A stretch of 64,000 nt of DNA from Epiperipatus broadwayi (taxonomy: Eukaryota; Onychophora; Udeonychophora; Euonychophora; Peripatidae): positions 496,001 to 560,000 of the forward strand of contig JAQFVV010000287.1 in assembly GCA_028023455.1 (NCBI GenBank), read 5' to 3'. Both the position numbers and the translations under genes were made by a program. A model generated the notes under the pieces. The model made no database searches and was not told the DNA's origin. It was given only the letters and a program-made list of their open reading frames with translations. This document shows positions 40,501 to 55,500 of the stretch, piece by piece. How positions within the stretch are numbered: the stretch's first letter is position 1; each line of letters starts with the position of its first letter.

Positions 40501-43500
40501 TGTATTCTACTGCCATAAGCTTCAATATTTTAATAAATAATTAATATTGTTCTAATACATTATTCTTTTTTTAATTTTAATTCCTTTATCTTTTTCTATT
40601 TGTATATATTTGATTTGGTTTTCTTTCTTTTTGCCTTTATCTGTTCTTGACTTCTTTCCATTTTATAAAGTCATTTTTTTATCTTCTTTCCTTCAATTCC
40701 CATTTCAGTTTATTATTTTCATTCTCCAGTCACATGTATGACTGTGTTGGAATTATTAAATATAGAATAAAATATAACAATGTCAATCATTTCAGAACTG
40801 CATATCTCTTTTATACTAAATGATTTATACTGCACTTTCTCATTTCCATTGCAGTTCTTTTATATATATGTTTCCTGTTCTTTCTTTTCTCTCTTTAATA
40901 ATTTTTCTCTATATATAATACTATATTTTTATCATTTCTTTTGACATCCTAGATTTAAATGGATAAATTTATTTAACTATTTACTTATATGCTTGCTTAA
41001 TTACAGTATATGCCTTTTAGGCACTTTTTGCTAGTTCTATATCTCTTGCCCTAACATCTGCCTCACTTTTTAATTCTTGTCAGTGGATGCAACTACTTAA
41101 TAGCATATTCTAAAAAAACTGATATTATAATACTTCATAATTTTCTAAAGTTGTAATACAACTTCTTGCTATTAATTTTCAATATCTTGTCTTTTAAAGT
41201 CATTAGTCTTGTGTTAAGATTTGTAGAGGTCCCTACTGTCACATCTAAGCACATAGTCTTAATGGTTGTAGCCTTAATATATATTACTTACATAATGAGT
41301 AACCAAATTGATATATTAAATAATAGTTTTATTTATAGTGAGTTGTCTTTTTCAATTTTATTTTAAATTGAGTATTTTTAATAAATATGATGTAGTAAGA
41401 ATTATATGGAACGGAGTAGCAGGGTTAACCTATGGTAATGATGTGTTATCAAAGGGATATTAGATTACTTAGAAAAAGTACAAAGAGAAGTAAGAAGTTG
41501 TGCATTAGATGCAGATATGTGGATAGTAAAGAAAGCAATTCAAGGAGAAAAGGGATAATCAAGTTTTTATATGAGAGGTGCTAAAAGCAAAATGAAAATG
41601 TTTGGTAGATTGCAATTTATGGATAGGAAAATAATAGCCAAAATAGTATGTAATTGGGTTATGATTAAGGGGGCGGCAACAAGATAGGTGAGAAAGGTAA
41701 TATGGCATGCAGAAGATTTGGATAAAGACTTTGTGTCAGTATACTTGTACAAAGAGTGGGATGATTATATTAGGAGGATTGTTGAATGTGATAGTGGCAA
41801 ATATTGGGATAGAAGAATAGATGCATTAATAAAAAATAGGGAGCTGGAGGGATGGAAAACTCGTATGGAGAGTAAAAAGAGCTTATATATATATAGAAGT
41901 AAACAGAATGTTGGATGTAATTTATAATAATAACATGGAAAGTAATTTACTGTTTAAAGCTTGAACAGAGCATGTTAGCAACAATGGTACGCATAAATGG
42001 GGAAATGTGGTGGATTCACTCTGCAGGTTATGTAAGGAAAGCATGGAAAATATTAGATATTTGCTAGAATGTAAATTCTTACAAGCAGAAAGGGTGCAAG
42101 AAGTGAAGTTATGGGAGAATAAATAAATATAGACCAAGTGATTATTCAGAAAGGGGATTCTTAGTCTTCATGCTGGGGTTGGAAAAGATAACGGGGTATA
42201 GATACAAAGGCTATGGAATGGACAAAGATAATATAGTGGAAATAGGATAGAGCAGGATAGAATAGAAAGGGAACGTAGGATGGATAACAGGTTTTTCTTG
42301 GGCATATTGGCCAAGAGATTTCAGACTTTGATAAAGGAATAGCCATATCATATTACATACCATTTTATTTTTTTAATCACACAACATAGTTTAATCTGAA
42401 AATAAAAATACACTGAAAAAAAAAAGTCATTTCATTGAACAAATTTTTTTAAACACTTGTTTTATCAACGCTATTAAAATATTTTAAATGAAATTGTAAC
42501 TTAAGTTGCCCTGTTTTATTATTAAAGATAAATATTCAGGAATATTTTTAAATAAATTATTTCAAAAGTATTTTGTTATGCATATGATATCAAGAAGAGA
42601 TAAATAATTTGGATAAAATAATCTCTTGTTTTTTTAAAGAAAAAAACCATATATCACAGAAAATTTACTATTCTGAGATTTAGACACTAAATGAAATTTC
42701 CAAATTTTATAAGCATTATATGTACAAAATGCATTTTTTTTTTAAAAAGATATTTGTGTATAAAATAAAATGCTCTAAAAATGTAGATATATTACACAAC
42801 AGATTATACATCACTATATAAAAGTAGCATTTACATTTTTTTGTGATAATTTAGCTTCTGTAATTCTATAAGAATACATTTTTATTTGGATGTTAAATAA
42901 AGTGTTCAACTTTTGTAAGTTTTTAACAAATTTATTGTATATCTTTTGTTTTTCCACAATATAATAAATAAAAATAGTTTAAAAATACAAATATGTATAT
43001 AGTATTAAATATGTACTGTGAAGTCTGCTGCAATAAAAGCTTCTGTTATTAAACAAGGCAAAACTCTCTCCATACAGTAGTTGATTACTCTTGTTGGCAC
43101 AGGGTGGCACTACTGTATGGAGAGAGTTTTGCCTTGTTTAATAACAATTATGTGCTAGTATAAGAGATGGTGATCATGTGACAAAAAGCTTCTGTTGTGA
43201 ACAAACTATAAAAAGAACACATTTTCTCATTAAATTTATAATGAAGATATTTTTGTGATGTTTTGTAAGGCTTAAATAATCAATTTAATTAGTTTATCTG
43301 TTTACTTATATCATTAGCAATAAGAATGTACTAAACTTATTATTATTTTCTAATTATTCTTATGTAAATATATAATAATTTTGGACATAAACCTGAAAAT
43401 TAGAGTTAAGAAACTGATTAATGTTATATAAAAAAAAAAAAAATCCCAAAAATTTCCAAATGAAAAGACTGTAAAATTGAAATGCATCTGTGCAAGATAT

Positions 43501-46500
43501 TTCAAGGCTTTCTAAAAACTAGAATTAGAAAGTTGATTTACAGCATCAAAAAAAAAACTTCCACATGAGAAAGCAGACATGATGTGATTTTTATTCATAT
43601 AAGATTTTTTTTTTTAAAAAAGATTGACTTTAATTTTCATGAAGACTTAAACAAAGCAAGAAAGTAGCATCAAAAAAATTTTATGTGAGAAATTGGAAGT
43701 GATTAATTTATTTACTTTTTATTATGATTCATAAAAAAAAAGTTAGAAAGAAATTTCAAGAAGAAATAATTTCCAAGCAAGAAAGCAAAAGTTCTGAATG
43801 TGATACAGCTAAATAAATATTCTGTGAATTTTCATATTTTTTTTTTATGTTTTAAAAAGTTTGGTTTTAATTTTCACTTAAATCTAACTGTATAATATGT
43901 ATAACAATTAATTTTATTATGTATTTTTACATTTATATTTTTGAATTTGTAATATATATTTTCTGTTAAAATGGTGGCCTGGATGGTAACTTTTCTAGGC
44001 CACAGGCTTGAAATAGATTATTTCTACATACATCTATTTCAATGTAAGTTACAATGATCATATGATATAATGAATGATCATTTCGAATCAATTATATTTA
44101 TTGTAGCAGATACCAATACATTCCATAAAATATTTGCATAAGATTTTATAATAATTTGGCATCTATTATTTAACAATTTGATATTCCAGTATTCCTAAGA
44201 ATTTTTTGTTGTATGTATAATTTTATATTATTTAATAAGATAACATTTTCTATGATCAAATTTATAAATATTTTGTTTTAAAAGGTGAGTTGTAAAGAAT
44301 TATGAAATTGATAGTTTTATCTTAATGTATATTTAAATTGTTACAAAATCTAAATCTTACTTTTTGATTGAGAATTGCTAATACTCAGTTTAATAACACC
44401 ATTAAAAAAATAATTTTATGGTTAATGGCTCAAGAGATCATGTGATGCTTGAGCACCCTAGTGGCAAATTGAGCATTTACCAATTAATCTAAATTAATTT
44501 TTTTCCCAACTACATTATTTAGATGAGAATTGATACTGAGATTTATACCTCAGAATGTATTATTCTGCCACTATACCTAAAACCACATAGGGAACTATTA
44601 TATAAAACAAAATGTATTAATTATTTGAAAAAAAAAAAATGTAGTATTGATATTTTATCATAGTGCCAAAATATATATACCTTTTTTTTCCCTGTGCCAT
44701 CGTCAACCATTTGGGATTCAGCGGCTAACTTAATATTGCTATGAAGAGTACTGGCATCAAACTTGGTCTGGACGGTTTTTGCTGCAAGAAAGTATGTGTA
44801 AGTAAAGATATCAGCAAAAAGTATGTGTAAGTATATATGTATAGTTAATATAGTAAAAAATACTTATAACATATAAATTCACAATAATACACTACTTATA
44901 ATTGTCATCTATAATTAAATTGAATCAATTTCTAAAATAAAACTTATTGAAATGTAATTATAATAAAATTAAAACTTTTTTTTCAAAGACCTTTAACTGT
45001 TAGTAATAACACACAGGTTAATGTAAGCCTCAATGTTTCAATTGGTATTCTTCTTTCTTCTTTATATATTGTTAACATGATTAGAAAACATGAGAATTAA
45101 ACTAATACCAATTGGATATGTGAAAACGGAATTTATAATGGTGCTTTAAACAATTAGCTTAATTTACCAAAGGCAGTAATCAGTAGAAATTTCATGTGCT
45201 TATTTATGAGACTTCTGCTGACTTCTCAATTGTCCTTTTAAACACAAATTAATGACTGGTTTCTAAACATTATGAATTATCACGCTAAGTTGACTAATAT
45301 GATTATTTACTGTTATCATGTGACCAACATTAAATTTTATTTTTACTTTTTCCTCTCTGATCAACATTCTTATTTGTGAGTCAAACTTACATTTATTGAT
45401 ATGTGCACAATCTCCTACTTTAGACAAATCTATCTTTTCCTCTTTTATCATCATTGGGTGTTCCTTTAATTGTAAATTATTAAAGCATTTAGTTTCACCA
45501 ATGTATGGCCTTTCATATTCACATAGATTTTCATAGATGAATTTCTTGTTTTTTAATATTTGTTGTTTAGCATTTGTAATTAATATTAAAAGTTTGTTTC
45601 CTGGCTATTTTATGGTACTTTATTTTAACTGATTTTCCATTTTTGTTTGCAACTATTATATACTCTTAAAAAAATAGATTTTTTTCTACTTTGTATTGAA
45701 GTTCAATTGAAATTTATACTAATTCACATATTTCATATTATTTGGCTTTAGAAAATTTTATTAGTAAATATAATTAATCCCATGTTAATTTAAAAACTCA
45801 TGAATATATACTTACCAATTTTACCAATATTATATGTTTTTCCTAATCCAAGTTGCATATTTGAACTTCTCCAATTATGAAAAAGGCATTTAAATTCCAT
45901 AGGTTCTCCACCATCTATAACTCGGGTCACTTGTGTATAATTAGGATAACCCTTTTTTTTAATAAATCCCTAAAAATAATATATATATAGATAGACAGGT
46001 AAGTAGATGAACAGACAGACAGATGAACAGGTGGACAAATAAATAGATAGATGGATGGATGGATATAGATAGACAAATATAGACAGATAGACAAAAAATA
46101 AATAGATGGTTAGATGTATATATATATGGAAGAATATAGATAGATAAATAAATAAAGACAGACAGACAAGTAGGTAGACAGTCATAATAAATAGATAGAT
46201 AATAGATAAATGGATAAACAGATGGACAGAGACAGACAGATAAGCAGACAGACTAATTCACAGATAGAGCAGATGGATGGACAGACAGACAGATAAATGT
46301 AATATTATGAAAATTTTAGCATGCTCTAATACACATAATCCTTTAAAACTATTAATCACAGATTTAACATAAAATAACTATTGAGACTGTTTAGCCGAAA
46401 TACATGTGTAGAGTAAGAGAACTGATATTTTACTTTACATTGAATAGTGATGGTTAATGAACTTAAAAGCTTATATAAACAATTGTGTTAAATTCCATTC

Positions 46501-49500
46501 GTTTCTCATATATATTGTGTCAGTACTTATTATTTATATATGTCAACTAATAAAATCAAGTCTTATTTTCTAGACAGTAAGATGACATAACAAAGCATCA
46601 CTTGTCTTAGACAATATCACTATTGACAGTTTCCCCATATTTAAAATATATAGATTGAAACAATAATAATATTTATGCTGGGCTCCCATTGTATGTCAAA
46701 CTTAATAAAGATAGAGAGATTCTGACACTTTTACAACAATTCTATGAATGTTGATTAATTACAGGCAAAACTCTCCATATAGTAGTGCCACCCTGTGCCA
46801 ACCAAAGTAATCAATGAATGCCAGAAGGCTTGTGCATAAAATCCCCATCTAGTGCCTATTCATCCAATATCCCCAGACTAGTTTCTGGCATCCATTGATT
46901 ACTCTGGTTGGCACAGGGTGGGTATGTGCTAGCATAAGAGATGGTGATCACATGATGTTTAGTTGATTAATTATAGTTGGTGGTAGTAGTCTTTGTACCA
47001 ACAACAATGCACAATGCTATTAAAAAGATATAAATATAATCCTTTCCATAAATATAAATATAATCATTTCTATAACTATCAAATGTAAGTAATGTGATTC
47101 CCATAAAATTCTAAGAACTTTAAATGATGGATAAGTCTTAATAAAACTCTTTATAGCAACTTGTAATTTAGAATATAGTTAATGATTTCCAGAGCATACT
47201 AAAAATCAATCTTTGTGCAAAGAACATTAAATCAATCCACCAGTGTTTCAACTTTATAAATTATATGTGATATAAAAATTTATCTTAATGGGCTATTTCA
47301 TTAGTGAGAGACACTCTTCAAAATTTCTGTTTATCGAACATCCAATTCTTAACAAAAATTGCTCTTATCTTAATCAAAAACAATTTTCCATGGATTAATC
47401 CTCCTAAAACCAAGTAATTCATTTTTCCTTTTCTGATGAAAAAAGTAAACTGCCTGATCACATCCAGACAAACATCTGGTATATTTAATATCCTATCGCT
47501 ATTTGGAATATATATAGCATGAGAATATGCATTAAGTGTTGGGTTTTTTTTTTTCATATTAGTAAGCTTGAGCCAAAGAAGCAAAATCTTTCAGTTCCTA
47601 GTTATTTTTCCATAACAACTTTCTATGAGAATTGCAGTACTTTCTCTTTTCACACTAAATTCTGTTATTACATTATTCTAATTATCAATATTTTTTAAGG
47701 CGATACATAATAGTTTGATGTGAGCAAAAACATGATAAGTTATGATATAACACTTCCTAAATTGGCCAATCATATATGTTTTTTAACATTTCTCAGCAAG
47801 AAATATATCATGAAGCCTTTATTATTTTATGTTGAATCGTTTAATGTTTAAAATGCTATTTATTTTCTTAATGAGATACGTGAACAATTTCACTATGATT
47901 GTGTAGTATGATTTTATGCAATGCATGTCGGAACTAATGTATGACGTATCTGGGTATGAAGTATATGCAATATTCCACCAAAAACAAAATTTTAAGTAGA
48001 TATGAAAGTTATATATTATCATATGATTAGTTGCTTGGGAGAACATGCTAATATAAAAGTATAAATAGCACGTAAGCGTAACATTTTTCATTCAAGTGAT
48101 TTTTTTATTATTCATATTTACGTTATTCAATTTAGAATCAATCCTAGAATCTTTAGCTTTGAGTCAGTCATTATTTCAGTATGTTAAATTTATAAAGCTG
48201 AGAATTTAAAAAACAAATACTAGCTGTTGGATAAGACCAAAAGCCATAAAAGTCTTTGTTTTGTCATTCTCTGGTCTTTTTGAATATTCAATAATAGAAG
48301 TTTCATTTTTTGGTTATCTTATTTTCTACAAGTATATTTTTTTAACATTTAAAAAGAACTAAAAATTGAAAACGTGGATTAAAAACAAATAGCTTAAAAG
48401 CCACCCACAATCAGTATCTCTAAAGATCACATGATCACCATCCCTACACCAGCACATAATTGTTGTAAACAAAGGCAAAACTCTCCATACAGTAGTGTCA
48501 CCCTGTGTCAAACAGAGTAATCAATGGATGCCAGAAGGCTTGTGCATAAAATCCCTATCTAGTGCCTACTCATCCAATATCCCCAGACTAGTTTCTGGCT
48601 TGTGGCCATCATCAGTGAGGAGCCTTGAATCTGAGAGCACTGCACCTAGATTTTAGGATCTAATGCAACCCTCCAGCAGCCACCTTTTAACTCTACTTTA
48701 CTACAAAACTATGAGAATGAAATTGAAAACACAATATTTTCAATCTAAGCTCAATAGCCTATATAGCCCTCACTGATGATGGCCACAAGCCAGAAACTAG
48801 TCTGGGGATATTGGATGAGTAGGCACTAGATAGGGATTTTATGCACAAGCCTTCTGGCATCCATTGATTACTCTGTTTGGCACAGGGTGGCACTACTGTA
48901 AGGAGAGTTTTGCCTTTGTTTATCTCTAAAGATCAGTATAATGAGTCATGCACATGTTACACCCTGCTCCTGATGACTCAATGGTGTTTATATAAACATT
49001 AAATGTTTTCCCCAAGACAATTTGATTAACTATGGTAGAAGTGCACAACCTATTTTTATCCTCTCCCCCTTCTTAAAGAAAATTTTTATACAATCCCTTT
49101 TCATAGACAGAATTTCTACTTAACTTCTAAAACTTTTTGACTAACTATGAAATATAATGGAACATATAATTTAGGAAATGATAATTTTAATGCATTCCTG
49201 TATATTTTACATTTATATAGGCACATATAATTTTACGTATAATGCACAGACAAAAAAAAATTGAGTTTTAACAAATTTAATGTGAAACTTGTTCTTATAT
49301 ATTTAGAATTACATTAAGGTTCAAGAGTTATATGATTGATATTTTGTTTAATACCAATTAATTATGATAAGCCAGTTTGACATAAGCATGTTTGTTGCAA
49401 ATTGTATTAAATTTTTTACAGTCTTCTTTTTTTCAATTCAGAATAATTGTTTCGAATAGACAATCAAATTTTCTAACAAATAAATGACTTAAACTGACTG

Positions 49501-52500
49501 TGTAATGTTTTGTTACATAAAAGATCTTTTTTTTTATTCAGTTAAAAAGTCATTAAAATTTAAAATATCAGGTTCTCATGTAATACATGCTCTTCAACCA
49601 TTTTGATTTTTAAGGAAAACAAGCCCACCATTGACACATCCAAGCGGTAAATAAGGTCCGAGTGTTCCAATTATTTTGACCATTTCTTACAAAATCGTAA
49701 TTTCCATTAGTAATTAAAAAATATACACATAAATTTTATACAGCTATGATTGATGAAATCATGTAACTAAATGATAAAAATTAAAAAATAAAAATTAAAA
49801 GATAAAAAATAAAATTGCATAAACTCAAACTAAGGTATAAAAAATCCAAAGAAATAAGCACCAAATACCAATTATGTATTTGTTAATATACAGGAAGTGA
49901 TAACAAAATATTTAATTAGCATCTAGCATGGTTAAAAAAAAAAAAAAAGCAACCAAATGAATATTTTTAAATATAAACAGAACGAATGCACTGTATTTTC
50001 ATCAACTTTCAAATCATACTGCATATTAACCATACATGTTTGTATTACGTAATTATTTAATCAGGATATTGTGTAAGTTAAATGGTGGAGAAAATGATAT
50101 GCACCCATTGCAACAAATAAGAGGACAAATTATTCTGAACGCTATTAATTTTGTTTTATGATCAAATGAAAATGTGTCATTTTGTATTGTTATGGATAAA
50201 ATTTCTTAACATGACTACCACCAGTTTAGTATACAAATATGATGTATTATTATATTTATATTTTTACTATTAAAGGGATGATGACACTTTTTTGTTATAT
50301 AACAAATTTCTTAGAATTCCACAATTCCAAAAATTTTTCATCGGCTCCTGAGTTGCCCACCACTATATGATCAACAGTAGATAATATTTGTCCATCATGA
50401 CAAAGATTGGCATTTACACAAATTCAAATCTTTAAAAAAAAAATCAATCTGCAACAAAGAAATCAAACAATGACTTTAAAAAAAAAAATCGAATAATTTT
50501 ATTTGTATTTTAAACTAATTATAAAAAGCAATAAAATATTTTTTAATAATTTGAAAAATGCACTTTTATAGATGGGAATAAAATTATTTTAATGTATTTC
50601 CAAATCAAGGTAATTGTTAATGTGCGCTAGCATTAAAATAATATTAACTACATTCAAATTTTAAATAAACTGATTTTTATTTCTTTAAAAATATTAATCA
50701 TAACAATGTTTTATTTAAAAAAAAATGCAGATAAAAAATGTTTGATTTGATGAGCAGTAATTACCACTAGATGGCAGACTTATCTAGAAAAAATTCACGT
50801 CATCAGAAAGCAAGTTTTTGTTAAACAGATTTGCTTGAATGAATGCTATTAATTAAATAATATGACAAGTTAAGCAGGATTACAAAGAAACAAGTTTAAC
50901 TAATTAAAACAAGTCTTTGGCTGATGTTTCTGGTCATTTAAATGCATCCTGTATATAATGTATCCTGTATCTATATTACTTCGTTAAAGATAATTAAATT
51001 AATTAATTTTAAAATCAAATATTTTATTAATTCAGCCATTGTTGTTTGATTCAACACATTTTTTTTAAAAAACCTGCACTGTTCAACATACGAATATATG
51101 GATTATCTTAACATTACTTTTTTTTTCAACACTTATAGCTTTCAAATTAGAACGCAATATATGGATTTAGGTTAATGGTTTTAGAATTGCTGAACAAATT
51201 TTCGTTGAAAGAATCATTATTAATATTAATGTTTTAAAATTGTTCTCTCTTTTAAAATGCAATAGAATAAAAAAATTAAGTATTTAGACAAAAAAAAACA
51301 TTTAATATTAAGTGAAATACTTAATTTTTTAACTTATGCGTAATTATTGTTTAACAGATATTGTATATATAAATATATTCATGCAGGCCGGTTCTGTGAG
51401 TTTATGCCACCCATATACAAAATTATATTTCTACACTTCCAAAAAAAATAATACTAATAAGAGATTGAAAATTTCATATAACATACAATATAAAGTTTTT
51501 TTTATAAAATAGCAATACCTATGTCCCTACAGTGTCCTGCCAAGGTGCATTGCACTCCGACATAGATGGGTCTGCATGCATGTGTATATATATTGTTTAG
51601 AATTAAGTGTATATATAAATAGAACTATGGAGAGATGTATGTTCAGAGTAACAAGAGGTCGAAAACAAAATGCATGGGTGAGAGGACAAACAAGGGTTAC
51701 CTAACATCAGTGAAAGAATTAAGAGAATGAAGTGGAGTTGGGCTAGACTATTGCTAGAAGAGATAATAATAGGTGGACAGTTGAAATCTTAAATTGGATT
51801 CTAAAAGATTGTAAAAGACCTATAAAGCTTCCACTTGGATGAATGAAATGAGGAAAGATGCTAGGGTAATGTGGAGAAGAGAGACTAGAAAACAGAGAAA
51901 GTGGATTGAACTTGGAGAAACCCTCATCCTGCAATGGATCAATAATTTTTGAAAATGATGATGATGAGTGGTTGTGTGTTTACACACAAAACTTGGTAAT
52001 AAAGCGAATTAATTGAATATATATATATAACAGTATTTTATGTATTAAGCATATATATATAGAAATGTGTGCATATATATATATATTAGTAAAAGGAAAA
52101 ATTAATTAAGATAATTAATTAAAAAGAAAATAGAACTTGCTATGTGAATATGCTCTTCGGTAAAACATAGCATATATATATCAAGGATAATTTCATATAA
52201 CATTCATGCATTTTTAATTAATGTCATCCTTTTTATATACATATATATGCAAGATTTATTTGTACAATACAGTCTAATTATTCAATGTAAATGGGATTGG
52301 CAGTTGATGAAATGAAAATATATGTCAAAAATAATGACGTCACAATTAATAGCAAACACACCCTATGCAGCTTTAGGTATCACTTGATCTGTACTAAATC
52401 TAATCTTCCTTTTTCCAACGATTTTCATAAGAAAGATTTATGCTATTTTCTTATTATTTTACTTTTGTTTTCATTTATTTATTTTGTTTCCATTTACTTA

Positions 52501-55500
52501 ATATCACATTAGTAATATTTACACTGGGAGGCAACAAAAGAGAACAGGTTGTTAACATGGCATTATTATTGTTTCAAATTACACTGGAGAAAAGCAATCA
52601 TAAATTAATCTGATATCAAAAATTATAGAATAGGCAGAATGCCATAAATATCATCTCAAAGAGTCAATATCAACTCGATAATATCCCAAAACCCAAAGCT
52701 TTTAATTACAGTAAATAAAACCCATTAATTAAGACCAACATTGTGAAGTAGAGATTACAAAAGCTTTCATTTATATAACTTGGTCAATAACTTTGCCTTT
52801 ATTTTCAATGTGTGAATTTAAATTTTTATCCAATCAACAACACTCAATCAATGAATGTTAAATGCACTGAAGCAAATATTCAATACTCTCAAATTTCTCT
52901 ACAAGTACTTCAACAGTCTCAACTTTTTTACTGTTGACCAGGATCGTTACAATTTCTGTATATGTAAGCCTTAAAAAGGTGATGGATGTTACTTTTTTAA
53001 CTCTTGTTATCTCTTTGTGGGACTCTTACAATGAAAAAGAATACCAATCACTATATCCCTATAGTCTTTTATGAATAGAATTGGTTTATTTAAACATTGA
53101 AGTAGTCACAGTGGTTCCTCTTTGATTTTCTATTGCTGTAAGTAAAATTATTTTCAATTTATTTTTCTTTGATTGGATTTATCATAATCTCTGAAAATGT
53201 AAAAATATTGTAAACCAGCTTTTAAATATCAAAGGCCTCTCTAATAGCAGCTCATAGAAATACAATGAAAGAAAATGCAATATTCATCAGGCTTATCAAT
53301 TTGTTGGATGGTGTTGATTATAGTGTACCCTTTACTAAAAATGAGTACCCATTTACTGACCAATATATAGACTGGTTACTTGAAAGGAAAATTCTAAGTC
53401 TGTTGAAAAAAATATTCAAATGTTATTCAGCCCAAATTTAAATCTAGATGGTATAACATTACTTGTGCGCCTTGACCCATATATATATAAATAATAAAAT
53501 ACGTAACTGTAGTGAAAGACTGGCTTAGCAATTTTTTAAAAATTATTGCTGTATTATTTATTAATTATCCACACTCTTGAAATATATAATTATATATTAA
53601 TGACAATAACAATTTTAATTTTCATAATACTTATTTTTTATATGTATTTAAAAAATATATTTTATATTTGTACTGTGTAAGGAAAAAGACATGATATAAT
53701 TATTTCAATTACTTAATCAGATTTTGATTAAAAAAATAAAGCAACAAAGATTGTTTAAAAAATTTAGTGATTAAAGTTTTTTTTTTTTTCATCTTGCTCA
53801 GATCATTTACTCTTCTTGGTAATATTTATTAGAAAAAATTGAAAGATGAATTAAGAACAATTACTGTAAAGACAATTTACTCTTGTGATTTAAAAGTAAG
53901 AAAAATTTTAAAAAATGTTCATGTCAATGACTTGTTTGTGGAAATACCACAATACTTCATTAAATAAAATTTCATCAGTATATTTGCAATCTATATCTTA
54001 GCTGTAAAAAATAGTTTTATTTCAACAGGTGGTTTAACAATATTTTTTTTTTAATTATCAATAATTTGCAGGTAAATTTATAAACATACTATTATATTTG
54101 TCTGTAGTTACTATTTATTGCAAAAAAATTAAGCCCAAAATTTATGAGTATATGCATTATTGGTATGAAAACAATTTTTTTAATTACTTATCAGAGAGGA
54201 AATAGACACTAGTCTGATAATGTGGGTATAGAACTCCCATATAGTTACCACTGATTACTCAAACTTACAATAGTTAACTCTAGTTTAAAGTAAATAGAGT
54301 TTATTGTTTCTAAAATAGATGTTTAAGTAGGCTGAATGGTCAAGAGATGTTTTGTTTGATTTAAACTAGAGTTCTACCACTATTAATTTATTCAAATCTA
54401 AAGAAGCAAACATACATGCATTATTTAGTCTTTTTATTGATTTAAGAAATTTTAACTGTTTACTTAATAAATAAATTAGACAGAATTTAACTCTGTAAAA
54501 AATCTAATCAATATAATAACATAATGGCAATGTGAAACAAAAATAAAAAGAGATAAATGAAAATAATAGCAACATTTGGAATTTCTTGCAGCATTTGCTC
54601 AAGTCCTGAGTATTTCAAATAAATAAAAATATTTGGTAACTGCATATATATGTGCGAATGTACACATATGTATAGATCTTCAATTTTCACAATAAAAATT
54701 CAGCATAGCTGTTGCTTTTCCAGCAATTGATATTAACTATTATAGTTATTATTATAAGTGCTAATATTAATTATTACTAATTTGTAATTTGAGAACCTGA
54801 CATGGAAGAATTGTTAATTTCCTTCCTAATCCTAAATATAAGGTTAAAAACTAACAATTTATCCATCTCAATGGAAATGCAAAAAATAAAAATACAAATC
54901 TGATCAGTTTTAAATGCAAAATAATGCCATATTTGTGAGGCTTTTCATGGATTAAATTGAATGTATGATTAACCAAACAAAGATTTTGTACTCTGAGTTA
55001 ATGGGTGATCTTATGAAACCAGTACCCAGAGATCTGAATTAAAACCAATAATTCAATCTCTTTTTTTTTTTCAATCATCTAATGAAAGATTAAGTAATCA
55101 GAAAATATATTAAGTAGTAGAGCTATACCACCATTTCAAACTAATCTCTGGCCTTCAGTGAAAAACCAGAAATTAATCCAGCAATGTGAATGATACTCTA
55201 CTATCTAGTATTTATTGATTAGTCAAGCTTTTTCAAGAGATCACTCTGGGACAGAGTAAATAGTGAATTATCGTTTTTAAAGGCAATCAAAAGTATACGA
55301 TACTTAGATTTGTATAGAATCTGTTATCAATGATATAAAGGAGTGGGAAACTTAAGAACTCTGTTTGTTTTCATATAAATACACATATACTTAGCTTTGA
55401 GTTTATTAACTTTATAATAAACTTTTATCTACAGATAAGTATAATAGTACATTTCTAACTATATATGTAAATTAAAATTAATATTGTTAAAACCATTTGT

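Noticed and set aside
45978-46296. CRISPR-like regular array
   Set aside because: Simple tetranucleotide microsatellite in a eukaryotic intron; no spacers.
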